Shown here in pieces: positions 27,028 through 35,245 of a DNA stretch of 64,000 bases. The stretch covers positions 62,001 through 126,000 of the forward strand of contig NZ_JAIOUB010000001.1 of the NCBI RefSeq assembly GCF_019931215.1, written 5' to 3'. The stretch comes from Alcanivorax limicola. Lineage in GTDB: Bacteria > Pseudomonadota > Gammaproteobacteria > Pseudomonadales > Alcanivoracaceae. Numbering within the stretch: position 1 is the first letter of the stretch; each line of letters opens with the position of its first letter. A model generated the notes under the pieces. It searched no databases, had not been told where the DNA came from, and saw only the letters and a program-made list of their open reading frames with translations. Both the position numbers and the translations under genes were made by a program.

Positions 27028-27450
27028 ATGACAGCCATTGATTATGACCTGCTGCACGTGGGTGACACGCTGCCGGTGCTGGTGACGGCACCGGTCAGCC
27101 GCCTGGATCTGGCGCTCTACTGTGGTGCCTCGGGCGACCATAACCCGATCCATGTGGATATCGACTTTGCCCGCCAGGCCGGTATGGACGATGTCTTTGC
27201 CCACGGCATGTTGTCCATGGCCTTTCTGGGGCGGCTCCTGACTGATTGGGTGCCACAGCACCAGCTGCGTACCTGGAGCGTGCGTTTCGTGGCCATTACC
27301 CATGTGGGCGATGCGATTACCTGCCAGGGCGAAGTGGCAGAAAAATTCGAGCAGGACGGGGAGCGGCGGGTGCGCCTGGCCCTGACCACGCGCAACCAGC
27401 ATGACGACATCAAACTCAAGGGCGAGGCCGTGATCGGCTTCCCCGTCTGA
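27028..27450 (+). CDS. MaoC-type enoyl-CoA hydratase, catalytic half
   Basis: This 140-residue hotdog carries the hydratase motif in full: YCGASGDHNPIHVDIDFARQ, with catalytic Asp and His in the DHNPIH core, then HGMLSMAFLGRLLTDW. It should add water across a 2-enoyl-CoA double bond, giving the (R)-3-hydroxyacyl-CoA usual for MaoC enzymes. It probably pairs with the preceding 147-residue hotdog. I chose the ATG at 27028 (GGAG six bases before) over one at 27004 that overlaps the upstream stop. Fourteen bases separate it from the SDR gene, which could oxidise its product. Confidence 0.85.
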   Translation: MTAIDYDLLHVGDTLPVLVTAPVSRLDLALYCGASGDHNPIHVDIDFARQAGMDDVFAHGMLSMAFLGRLLTDWVPQHQLRTWSVRFVAITHVGDAITCQGEVAEKFEQDGERRVRLALTTRNQHDDIKLKGEAVIGFPV

Positions 27451-27463
27451 GCGGAGAACAGCG

Positions 27464-28285
27464 ATGAGCAAGTTGCAAGGCAAAGTGGCTATCGTATCCG
27501 GATCGGGGCGTGGCATCGGGCGCGAGATCGCCCTGAAGCTGGCCAGTGAAGGGGCCGCGGTGGTGGTTAACGATCTGGATGCGGCCCCGGCGGAAGAGAC
27601 CGTGACAGACATTATCCAGGCCGGCGGCAAGGCCGTGGCGTGTGTCGGCAGTGTCACCGATGTGGATTTCGCTGAGCGTTTTGTCAATACCGCGATCAAT
27701 GAGCTGGGCGGGCTGGACATTATTGTCAATAACGCCGGCTACACCTGGGACAGCGTGATCCAGAAGATGACCGATGAGCAATGGCAGGCGATTCTGGATG
27801 TTCACCTGACGGCACCGTTCCGCATCTTGCGCGCAGCATCGGGCTATATGCGCGAGCAGGCCAAAAAGGAAGCCGAGGCGGGACAAGAGGTGTTCCGCAA
27901 GGTGGTCAATATTTCCTCCATTTCCGGCCTCATGGGTAATGCGGGCCAGAGCAACTATTCGGCTGCCAAGGCAGGTATTGTCGGGCTGACGCGCACCCTG
28001 GCCAAGGAGTGGGGCCGCTACAAGGTCAACGTCAACAGTGTGGCCTATGCGCTGATCAGCACGCGGCTGACCCAGGCCACGGAAGAAGAGAAAACCGTGG
28101 ATATTGAAGGCCGCAAGATTCGCGTCGGCGTCAAGTCGGCCAACCTCAAGGCGGCGGAGGCCTCGATTCCCCTCGGGCGTGCGGGCACGCCGGAAGAAGC
28201 GGCGGGTGCGGTGTATCTGTTCTGCATTCCCGAGTCCAATTATGTCAGCGGGCAGTCACTGATCTGTGGCGGCGGCCGACCCTGA
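27464..28285 (+). CDS. SDR dehydrogenase, 3-hydroxyacyl-CoA type
   Basis: This 273-residue classical short-chain dehydrogenase has the Rossmann motif SGSGRGIG at 12-19, VVNDLDAAPAEE giving an Asp for NAD preference, NNAG at 89-92, the catalytic Ser of NISSISG near 152, and Tyr165 with Lys169 in YSAAK. The VVNDL and MGNAGQSNYSAAKAG segments resemble the dehydrogenase unit of multifunctional enzyme type 2 and other (R)-3-hydroxyacyl-CoA dehydrogenases, fitting its place after a MaoC hydratase. Similar proteins are also annotated as 3-ketoacyl-ACP reductase; the catabolic setting argues against fatty-acid synthesis. Confidence 0.83.
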   Translation: MSKLQGKVAIVSGSGRGIGREIALKLASEGAAVVVNDLDAAPAEETVTDIIQAGGKAVACVGSVTDVDFAERFVNTAINELGGLDIIVNNAGYTWDSVIQKMTDEQWQAILDVHLTAPFRILRAASGYMREQAKKEAEAGQEVFRKVVNISSISGLMGNAGQSNYSAAKAGIVGLTRTLAKEWGRYKVNVNSVAYALISTRLTQATEEEKTVDIEGRKIRVGVKSANLKAAEASIPLGRAGTPEEAAGAVYLFCIPESNYVSGQSLICGGGRP

Positions 28286-28293
28286 GGTGTGTG

Positions 28294-29454
28294 ATGCATA
28301 ACGACCAGCATAACTGGATGGATGAGGATCTGATGATCTTCCGGGATGCGACACGGAAGATCTTCGAAAATGAATTTGCGCCGCTCGAGGCGCGCTGGAT
28401 CAGTCAGAAACGGACTGATCGCGAGGTCTGGAACATGCTCGGGCAGTACGGTCTGCTGTGCGCCAGTATTCCACAAGAATACGGCGGCGCTGGTGGTTCG
28501 TTCGCCCACGAGGTGGTTATCTGCGCCGAGCAGTCCAGAGCCATGATCAGCAGCTTCAGCCTGAATGTGCACAGTGCCATCGTGGCGCACTACATTCTCA
28601 ATCACGGCACCGAGGCGCAGAAGCAGCAGTGGCTGCCGCGCATGGCGGCAGGCGAGCGCGTGGCGGCGATTGCCATGAGCGAGCCGGGCGCCGGTTCGGA
28701 TCTGCAAGCGATCCGTACCACGGCGCGTCGTGAGGGCGATGAGTATGTGATCAATGGCTCCAAAACGTTTATCACCAACGGTTATCACGCCGACCTGGTG
28801 TGCGTCGTGGCGCGCACGGATACGCAGGCACCGGGCGCGCGCGGCATTTCACTGCTGATGGTGGAAACCCGCGACCTGCCGGGATTCCGGCGCGGCAAGT
28901 TGCTGGAAAAGATCGGCCAGCAGGGCCAGGACACGGCAGAGCTGTTTTTTGATGAGGTGCGTATCCCGGCTGCCAACCTGCTGGGCGGTGAAGAAGGCAA
29001 GGGCTTTCCGCAACTGATGCAGGAACTGCCACGCGAACGTTTACTGATCGCCGTCGGTGCCATGTCGGTCATGGAACGCGCTGTGCGCGAAACGGTCGCC
29101 TATGTCAGAGAGCGCAAGGTATTCGGGCAGCGCCTGATGGACATGCAGAACACCCGCTTCAAGCTCGCCGAGTGCCAGACCCGTGCCCGCGCCGCGCGCG
29201 TATTCGTGAATGACTGTATCGGCAAGGCCCTGCGCGGCGAGCTGGATGTGGCGACGTCGGCCATGGCCAAGTGGTGGGTCACCGAGACCAATTGCCAGGT
29301 GATCGACGAGTGCCTGCAGTTGCACGGCGGCTACGGTTTCATGACCGAATACCCGATTGCGCGCATGTATACGGATGCCCGGGTGGGGCGTATCTATGGC
29401 GGTTCCAACGAAATTATGAAGGAACTGGTGGCCCGCTCCCTGGATCGGGACTGA
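28294..29454 (+). CDS. Acyl-CoA dehydrogenase, long-chain (LCAD/IVD) type
   Basis: This 386-residue flavoenzyme introduces the alpha-beta double bond into an acyl-CoA. The AMSEPGAGSDLQAIRT and YVINGSKTFITNG strands are present. The C-terminal site reads RIYGGSNEIMKELVARSL with Gly where short-chain enzymes have the catalytic Glu. Instead Glu261 in SVMERAVRETVAYV aligns with the helix-G Glu of long-chain and isovaleryl-CoA dehydrogenases, so it is probably active with that base position. This class often takes branched or bulky acyl groups. The ATG at 28294 has GAGG six bases upstream. It is five genes into the operon. Confidence 0.87.
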   Translation: MHNDQHNWMDEDLMIFRDATRKIFENEFAPLEARWISQKRTDREVWNMLGQYGLLCASIPQEYGGAGGSFAHEVVICAEQSRAMISSFSLNVHSAIVAHYILNHGTEAQKQQWLPRMAAGERVAAIAMSEPGAGSDLQAIRTTARREGDEYVINGSKTFITNGYHADLVCVVARTDTQAPGARGISLLMVETRDLPGFRRGKLLEKIGQQGQDTAELFFDEVRIPAANLLGGEEGKGFPQLMQELPRERLLIAVGAMSVMERAVRETVAYVRERKVFGQRLMDMQNTRFKLAECQTRARAARVFVNDCIGKALRGELDVATSAMAKWWVTETNCQVIDECLQLHGGYGFMTEYPIARMYTDARVGRIYGGSNEIMKELVARSLDRD

Positions 29455-29513
29455 CAGACCTGCACGCACAGACAAGAACAATGCGCACACAAGAAAACAG
29501 CACTGGAGTGAAC

Positions 29514-31193
29514 ATGGGCAACGCACACTATCGTTTCTGGCCAAAGGGCCTGCCGCATACCTTGCAGGTGCCGGATGTCACGTTGTGCCGCAACCTTGAG
29601 GATGCGGCGGCGCGCTATCCCCGGCGCCCGGCGGTGATTTTTTACGACGGTGTGCTCACCTATGGCCGCTTCGCGGAGGAGGTCTCCTGGCTGGCTGGTT
29701 ACCTGCAACAGCAATGGGGCGTCACGCGGGGCGATCGGGTGGTGCTGTTCAGCCAGAACTGCCCGCAATATTTCATTGCCTACTATGCGGTGCTCACACT
29801 CGGCGCTGCGGTCGTGCCGGTGAATGCCATGAGCACCACCCAGGAACTGGATTACTTTGTTCGCGACAGTGGCGCCCGCGTTGCGCTGCTGGCCCAGGAA
29901 ATGTACGAGCGCGCACGGCCACTGGTGGATGACGGGCTGCTCGACCATCTGTTGATTCATACCTATGCCGACTACATTGGCGCGCAATGCGAACTGGTGG
30001 TGCCTGACTGGGTGCAGATGTCGCGGCGCCGCATTGACGATCCGGTCGTCGCGCACTGGCAGGAAGCGCTGACGGCGCGCCGTCATCCGACACCGGAGCG
30101 CTTCGGCCCGGAGCAGATGAGCATTCTGCCCTATACCTCGGGCACCACCGGACATCCCAAGGGCTGCATTCACAGCCATCGCTCGGTCATGAGCGCCATT
30201 GCGGGCTCCGCCATCTGGCGTGGGTTGCACGCGGAAACCGTATTCCTGTCGGTCGCGCCGCTGTTTCATTTGCTGGGCATGCAGAATGGCATGAACTTGC
30301 CGGTGCTGCTGGGCGCCACGGTCGTCATGCTGCCGCGCTGGGATGAAGACACCGCTGCCGCGCTGATCGAGAAATACCGCGTCAGCTTCTGGTCAGCCAC
30401 CCCCGCCATGCTGGTGGACTTTTTTTCCAATCCGGCAGTGCGCCGCCACGACCTGTCCAGCCTGGCGCTGTTATCCGGCGGCGGCGCGGCCATGCCGGAA
30501 GCGGTGTCGCAGATGTTGCGCGAAGACTATGGCATCTACTTCAACGAAGCCTACGGGTTAACGGAAACCGCCGCCTTCCTGCATGGCAATCCAGTGCGTC
30601 GTGGCAAGCCCCAGTGCCTGGGCATGCCGGCTTTCGGTGTGGATTCCCGCATTGTTGACCCGGACACGCTGGAGGAACTGCCCACCGGCGAGGTGGGCGA
30701 GTTGATCACCCACGGTGATCAGGTCATGCAGGGCTACTGGAACAATCCGGAGGCCGACCGGGACGCGTTTATCGAGCGCGATGGCAAGCGTTTCTTCCGC
30801 ACCGGCGACCTCGCCTGTGTCGATGACGAAGGCTATTTCTTCATGCGCGACCGGCTCAAACGCATGATCACCGTGTCCGGCTACAAGGTCTGGCCCGCCG
30901 AGGTGGAAAACGCCTTGTATGCCCATGGCGATATTCAGGAAGGCTGCATCGTCAGTGTGCCGGACCGGCGCAGTGGCGAGGCGGTCAAAGCCATCATCGT
31001 GTTGCGGCCGGAATGTCGCGATCTGGTGAGCGAGCAGGACATTATCGCCTGGTGTCGCGCCAATATGGCGGTGTACAAGGCGCCACGCTATGTGGAGTTC
31101 CGCTCAAGCCTGCCGCGTTCCGCCACCGGCAAGATCCAGTGGCGCGCGTTGCAGGAAGAACAGGACCGGACTTACGACCAGACCGGTAGCTGA
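29514..31193 (+). CDS. AMP-forming acyl-CoA synthetase of the long operon
   Basis: This 559-residue ANL ligase activates a carboxylic acid with ATP and CoA. The P-loop YTSGTTGHPKG lies at 207-217, NEAYGLTETAA is the A5 motif, FRTGDLACVDDEGYFF covers A7/A8, and PRSATGKIQWRAL has the catalytic lysine. Length and motifs resemble long- or medium-chain fatty-acid CoA ligases, but the acid is unknown. The ATG at 29514 follows GGAG by five bases; an upstream open frame into the preceding gene is not used. It is followed after 39 bases by a Bug/TctC binding protein, pairing uptake with activation. Confidence 0.87.
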   Translation: MGNAHYRFWPKGLPHTLQVPDVTLCRNLEDAAARYPRRPAVIFYDGVLTYGRFAEEVSWLAGYLQQQWGVTRGDRVVLFSQNCPQYFIAYYAVLTLGAAVVPVNAMSTTQELDYFVRDSGARVALLAQEMYERARPLVDDGLLDHLLIHTYADYIGAQCELVVPDWVQMSRRRIDDPVVAHWQEALTARRHPTPERFGPEQMSILPYTSGTTGHPKGCIHSHRSVMSAIAGSAIWRGLHAETVFLSVAPLFHLLGMQNGMNLPVLLGATVVMLPRWDEDTAAALIEKYRVSFWSATPAMLVDFFSNPAVRRHDLSSLALLSGGGAAMPEAVSQMLREDYGIYFNEAYGLTETAAFLHGNPVRRGKPQCLGMPAFGVDSRIVDPDTLEELPTGEVGELITHGDQVMQGYWNNPEADRDAFIERDGKRFFRTGDLACVDDEGYFFMRDRLKRMITVSGYKVWPAEVENALYAHGDIQEGCIVSVPDRRSGEAVKAIIVLRPECRDLVSEQDIIAWCRANMAVYKAPRYVEFRSSLPRSATGKIQWRALQEEQDRTYDQTGS

Positions 31194-31232
31194 TTGCTGC
31201 CGAATGATAATGACAAACGGGAGGTTTATCCC

Positions 31233-32222
31233 ATGCTACTGACAAGGTTGCTGACAACATCAATGAAGGCGCTTGCTGCGCTGCTGACCGTATGCCTGCT
31301 GAGTGTGTCCAGCCTGGCGATGGCGGATTACCCGGAACGCACCATTCGCATCATCGTGCCGTACCCCGCCGGGGGCGCGACCGACACGCTGGCCCGGCAG
31401 ATTGCCCAGGGCATGTCCGAGACCTGGGGGCAATCGGTGATCGTGGACAACCGGCCCGGTGCCAGCGGTATTACTGGCAGCAATCAGGTGGCGCGCAGCC
31501 GCAAGGATGGCTACACCTTGCTGATGGGCATTGTGGCGTTGGCCCAGCTGCCCGCGCTGCATGCCAACCTGCCGTTCGATGTCGCCGAGGACTTCGCGCC
31601 GCTGACCGAAGTGGCGCGCTCACAAAACCTGCTGGTGGTGCCCAAGTCCCACGGCATCGCGACCTTCGAGGAACTGCTGGCGCGGGTGAAAGCGGAGCCG
31701 GGCGAGCACAGCTATGGCTCCTACGGCAACGGCACTTCGGCGCATATCTATGGCGAGATGCTGAAACAGCAGACCGGTATGGATCTGGTGCATATCCCGT
31801 ACCGGGGCGCGGCGCCGCTGATTACCGATGTGCTGGGTGAGCGATTGACCCTGGGCATTGTCGATGCCGGATCGGTGCGCGCGCATCTGGATTCCGGGCG
31901 CTTCAATGTCATCGCCGTGACCGGTGCCGAGCGCTCGGAACTGGTGCCCGAGGTGCCGACGCTGGGTGAACTGGGGCTGGAGAACTTCGACCCCTATGGC
32001 TGGTTTGGCATGTTCGCCCCGGCTGGCGTGCCCGAGCCGATCCTTGAGACCTTGTCTACAGAGATTGCCCGCATCATTCACTCCGACGAGGTCTCCGAGG
32101 TCATGCGCGGCTTTGGCCTGCGTCCGGTGGGCAATGACCGGGAAACCTTTGCCGAAACGGTGCGCAGTGACCTGGACGTGTGGACCTCGGTGATCGAGCA
32201 GACCGGCATCCGCATCGAATGA
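31233..32222 (+). CDS. TctC/Bug-family periplasmic binding protein 1
   Basis: This 329-residue protein has a Sec signal peptide cleaved near SLAMA and then the Bug/TctC pattern: YPERTIRIIVPYPAGGATDTLAR, QSVIVDNRPGASG, VDIPYRG-like VHIPYRGAAPLITDVLG, and a C-terminal helical region. These proteins capture carboxylates for TctAB-type permeases or act as sensors. GGGAGG lies eight bases before the ATG at 31233. It sits inside an operon of cytoplasmic beta-oxidation enzymes, between a CoA ligase and a dienoyl-CoA reductase, so it probably binds the pathway's substrate. TctAB at 22173 is the nearest possible partner. Confidence 0.88.
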   Translation: MLLTRLLTTSMKALAALLTVCLLSVSSLAMADYPERTIRIIVPYPAGGATDTLARQIAQGMSETWGQSVIVDNRPGASGITGSNQVARSRKDGYTLLMGIVALAQLPALHANLPFDVAEDFAPLTEVARSQNLLVVPKSHGIATFEELLARVKAEPGEHSYGSYGNGTSAHIYGEMLKQQTGMDLVHIPYRGAAPLITDVLGERLTLGIVDAGSVRAHLDSGRFNVIAVTGAERSELVPEVPTLGELGLENFDPYGWFGMFAPAGVPEPILETLSTEIARIIHSDEVSEVMRGFGLRPVGNDRETFAETVRSDLDVWTSVIEQTGIRIE

Positions 32223-32233
32223 GCGAGGGCAGT

Positions 32234-33076
32234 ATGAGCAGTTCAGATAACGCACAGCCGTATGCGTCGGCGCTGGATTTCAGTGGGCGGCATGTGTTTG
32301 TCGCCGGCGGCAGCAGTGGCATCAACCTGGCCATCGGCGAGGCCTTTGCACGGCAGGGCGCGCGCGTAACGCTGGTCAGCCGTTCTGCCGAGCGTGTGGA
32401 AGCGGCCGCCGACGGGCTGCGCCAGCACGGCGCCGAAGCGCAGGGTATCAGCGCCGACGTGCGCGATTATGCGGCCATGCAGGCGGCGCTGCAGCAGGCC
32501 TCGGACGCCTTCGGTCCGCTGGATGTGCTGATCTCCGGGGCCGCCGGTAATTTTCTGGCCCCGGCCACCGGCATGTCCGAGAACGGCTTCCGCACGGTCA
32601 TCGATATCGACCTCAACGGCACCTTCAATGTCTTGCGCGGGGCGCACGCGTTCCTGCGCAAACCGGGAGCGGCGGTGCTCAACATCTCGGCGCCGCAGGC
32701 GTTCAATCCCACGGCCTTTCAGGCGCATGTGTGCGCCGCCAAGGCCGGGATCGACATGCTGACCCGCGTGCTGGCCATCGAGTGGGGCGAGGCGGGGATA
32801 CGCATCAACTCCCTTGTGCCGGGGCCGATCGGGGACACCGAAGGCCTGCGCCGTCTGGCGCCGTCGGCGGACACGCTGCAAGCGATGGCGGACACGGTGC
32901 CGCTGCGGCGTCTGGGTAACACCCGTGAGATTGCCGATATGGCCCTGGTGCTGTGCTCGCCGCTGGCCAGTTTCGTCACCGGCGCCGTGCTTACCGTGGA
33001 TGGCGGCAGCTCGTTGCTGGGCGGCCGTGACTATACCGAGGCCTACGCCGCGTCGCGGCAGGCCCGCAATCAGTGA
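32234..33076 (+). CDS. 2,4-dienoyl-CoA reductase-like SDR (peroxisomal type)
   Basis: This 280-residue SDR lacks the normal YxxxK tyrosine: Lys170 is kept but position 166 is Val (AHVCAAK). That feature, with AAGNFLAP, IDIDLNGTFNV, AIEWGEAGIRINSL and VPGPIGDTEGLRRL, matches peroxisomal-type 2,4-dienoyl-CoA reductases (DECR2), which use a different acid/base set. It should reduce 2,4-dienoyl-CoA with NADPH so that unsaturated chains can enter beta-oxidation. The ATG at 32234 has GAGGG five bases upstream and lies 11 bases after the binding-protein stop. The gene ends inside a 15-bp tandem duplication. Confidence 0.82.
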   Translation: MSSSDNAQPYASALDFSGRHVFVAGGSSGINLAIGEAFARQGARVTLVSRSAERVEAAADGLRQHGAEAQGISADVRDYAAMQAALQQASDAFGPLDVLISGAAGNFLAPATGMSENGFRTVIDIDLNGTFNVLRGAHAFLRKPGAAVLNISAPQAFNPTAFQAHVCAAKAGIDMLTRVLAIEWGEAGIRINSLVPGPIGDTEGLRRLAPSADTLQAMADTVPLRRLGNTREIADMALVLCSPLASFVTGAVLTVDGGSSLLGGRDYTEAYAASRQARNQ

Positions 33077-33098
33077 GAAAACCATCAGTGAGAAAACC
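33069..33098. repeat. 15-bp perfect tandem duplication at a gene junction
   Basis: ATCAGTGAGAAAACC is present twice without any spacer (33069-33083 and 33084-33098). The first copy contains the dienoyl-CoA reductase stop codon, and the second ends directly at the ATG of the enoyl-CoA hydratase gene. Removing one copy would bring stop and start close together. Confidence 0.95.
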
Positions 33099-33881
33099 AT
33101 GAACGCCACACGTTACTCAGTGGAACAGGGCGTGGCCGTGCTCGAGCTGAACCGGCCGGAGCGGCGTAATGCCCTGAACGAAGCCATGCGCGATGAACTG
33201 CGCGATACGGTGACCCGATTGCGCAGCGATCGTGATGTGCATGCGCTGGTGCTGGCGGGTGCCGGCGGCGCCTTCTGCGCCGGGGGCGATCTCAAGGGCA
33301 TCAGCAGCGCCGGACTGGATAACGAAGGCTGGCGCAATCGCATGGCGGATCTGCACAGCTGGCTGAAGGATCTGCTGCTGCTGGATCGGCCGGTGATTGC
33401 TGCAGTGGATGGCCCGGCCTATGGCGCCGGGTTCAGTCTGGCGCTGGCCGCCGATTTTATTGTCGCCACACCGCGCGCGCGTTTCTGCATGTCGTTCATG
33501 CGCGTGGGCGCGGTGCCGGATCTCGGGGCCTTTTACACCTTGCCGCGCATTGTCGGCCCGCGCCGGGCGCGCGAACTGATGTTGTCCACCCGTGAGATCG
33601 ATGCCGAGGAAGCTCTGGCGCTGGGGATTGTCAGCGAGATCGTGCCGGTGGCGCAGTTACGTGACCGGGCCCTGGCATTGGCGGCCAGTTTCGAGGGTGC
33701 CTCGCCGCTGGCCGTGTCACTGATCAAACGCGCGGTGACTGCCTCGAGCACCAGTGACCTGTCCACGATGCTGGATATTGAAGCGGTCTCGCAATCGCTG
33801 GTGTTTGGCGGTGCTTACCACCACGAAGCGATCGCGCGCTTTCTGAACAAACAGCCGGCGATGTTTCGCTGGCCTGAATGA
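33099..33881 (+). CDS. Enoyl-CoA hydratase/isomerase (crotonase) family protein
   Basis: This 260-residue crotonase-fold enzyme has the two oxyanion-hole loops, AFCAGGDL near 58-65 and GPAYGAGFSLALAADF near 105-120. The Glu of the first hydratase catalytic position is replaced (segment CMSFMRVGAVPD), while Asp141 in VPDLG resembles the PDxG Asp of isomerase-type members, and RELMLSTREI keeps a Glu near the second position. An enoyl-CoA isomerase, or a hydratase with altered chemistry, is therefore possible; a role beside the dienoyl-CoA reductase would fit isomerisation. The start at 33099 has only a weak purine-rich leader (GTGAGAAAACC) created by the tandem duplication. Confidence 0.83.
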   Translation: MNATRYSVEQGVAVLELNRPERRNALNEAMRDELRDTVTRLRSDRDVHALVLAGAGGAFCAGGDLKGISSAGLDNEGWRNRMADLHSWLKDLLLLDRPVIAAVDGPAYGAGFSLALAADFIVATPRARFCMSFMRVGAVPDLGAFYTLPRIVGPRRARELMLSTREIDAEEALALGIVSEIVPVAQLRDRALALAASFEGASPLAVSLIKRAVTASSTSDLSTMLDIEAVSQSLVFGGAYHHEAIARFLNKQPAMFRWPE

Positions 33882-33898
33882 GTACGAGGAACCTTGTC

Positions 33899-34816
33899 AT
33901 GTCAGATTCAGCGTTGCTGGAAGGAAAAGTCATTGTGGTCACCGGCGCCGGTGGCGGTATCGGCCGCGACATTGCGTTGTCGGCAGCCAGCCAGGGCGCG
34001 CGCGTGGTGGTCAACGATATCGGTGCATCGCTCGCGGGCGACGGCCTCGATGCCGGTCCGGCGCAGCAGGTGGTGGATGAGATTATCCGCGCCGGTGGCG
34101 AAGCGGTGGCGAGCACGGACAGTGTCTCCGACGCCGCCAGTGCTGAGCAGATTATCGGCGCCGCGCTGGATACCTTCGGGCGCATTGATGGCATCGTCAA
34201 CAATGCCGGTATTTTGCGTGATCGCTTCTTTCACAAGATGGCGGAACCGGAATGGGACGCCGTGATTCGAGTGCATCTGTATGGCGCCTACTACGTCAGC
34301 CGCGCTGCGGCGCCGCATTTCAAGGCACAGGGCAGCGGTGCCTATGTGCACATGACCTCGACGTCGGGCCTGATCGGTAATCTCGGCCAGGCCAACTATT
34401 CAGCGGCCAAGCTGGGCGTGGTGGCGTTATCCAAATCCATCGCGCTGGACATGCAGAAATTCAACGTGCGTTCAAACAGCATCGCGCCTTTTGCCTGGAG
34501 CCGCATGACCGGATCGGTGCCGACGGAAACGCCGGAAGAGAAGCGGCGCGTCGAGCGCTTCAAGCAGATGACACCGGCGAAGATTGCGCCGCTGGCAGTC
34601 ACGCTGTTGAGCGATGCATCCGCTATCAGCGGCCAGATCTTTGCGGTGCGCAATAACGAAATCCTGCTGATGAGCCAGCCGCGCCCGGTGCGCTCTGTGC
34701 ATCGCAGTGAAGGCTGGACCCCGCAGACCGTGCTGGACCATGCACTGCCCGCGCTGGAGGCGTCCTGCTATCCGCTGGAACGCTCCGGCGATGTGTTTTG
34801 CTGGGACCCGGTGTAA
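33899..34816 (+). CDS. SDR of the multifunctional-enzyme type 2 kind
   Basis: This 305-residue SDR resembles the dehydrogenase unit of peroxisomal multifunctional enzyme 2 (17-beta-HSD4). The Rossmann motif TGAGGGIG is at 15-22, VVVNDIGAS gives the NAD-selective Asp, NNAGILRDRFFHKM at about 101-114 is typical of that unit, Ser154 lies in TSTSG, and Tyr167 and Lys171 in YSAAK. It is about 30-50 residues longer than simple SDRs, with a C-terminal tail (WTPQTVLDHALPALEASCYP) like that in MFE-2. It should oxidise an (R)-3-hydroxyacyl-CoA. I start at 33899 (GAGGA eight bases before) and not at 33878, which overlaps the upstream stop. Confidence 0.83.
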   Translation: MSDSALLEGKVIVVTGAGGGIGRDIALSAASQGARVVVNDIGASLAGDGLDAGPAQQVVDEIIRAGGEAVASTDSVSDAASAEQIIGAALDTFGRIDGIVNNAGILRDRFFHKMAEPEWDAVIRVHLYGAYYVSRAAAPHFKAQGSGAYVHMTSTSGLIGNLGQANYSAAKLGVVALSKSIALDMQKFNVRSNSIAPFAWSRMTGSVPTETPEEKRRVERFKQMTPAKIAPLAVTLLSDASAISGQIFAVRNNEILLMSQPRPVRSVHRSEGWTPQTVLDHALPALEASCYPLERSGDVFCWDPV

Positions 34817-34858
34817 CGGACGCCTTGTTGGCGAGTGCAGCGTTTTTGGAGAGCACAG

Positions 34859-35245
34859 ATGAGTGACAACGAAACAGGCGTACAGAGGGCCTGGCAGGCC
34901 AGGCTGGATCAGGGTGAGTTCATGCTGCAGCAGTGCGGTGCCTGTGATCGGCATGTCTTCTACCCGCGTGAACTTTGCCCCCACTGCGGCGCGGACGCGT
35001 TGTCGTGGGTGCCCGCCTCGGGCCAGGGCACGGTTTATTCGGTGACCACCGTGCGGCGCAAGGACGAAGCGGGCGGCGACTATAACGTGTCGCTGGTGGA
35101 TCTGGATGAGGGCGTTCGCATGATGAGTCGCGTCGAGGGCGTGGCGCCGGAGGCGGTGCATATCGGCATGCGCGTAACGGCCCATGTCGGCATGAAAGAC
35201 GGCCAGGCGCTGGTGCTGTTTACAACGCCAGGAGAGCAGCAATGA
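34859..35245 (+). CDS. DUF35 zinc-ribbon OB-fold protein
   Basis: This 128-residue protein has a rubredoxin-like zinc ribbon (Cys26, Cys29, Cys40 and Cys43 in QQCGACD and ELCPHCGA) followed by an OB-fold of about 70 residues (GQGTVYSVTTVRR, MSRVEGVAPEAVHIGMRV). DUF35 proteins bind acyl-CoA and pair with SCP2-type thiolase-fold partners; ChsH2 carries such a domain and activates the steroid aldolase Ltp2. The gene overlaps the next by four bases (ATGA), and that partner is a cysteine-free thiolase-fold protein. Together they are predicted to form one enzyme complex. Confidence 0.88.
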   Translation: MSDNETGVQRAWQARLDQGEFMLQQCGACDRHVFYPRELCPHCGADALSWVPASGQGTVYSVTTVRRKDEAGGDYNVSLVDLDEGVRMMSRVEGVAPEAVHIGMRVTAHVGMKDGQALVLFTTPGEQQ

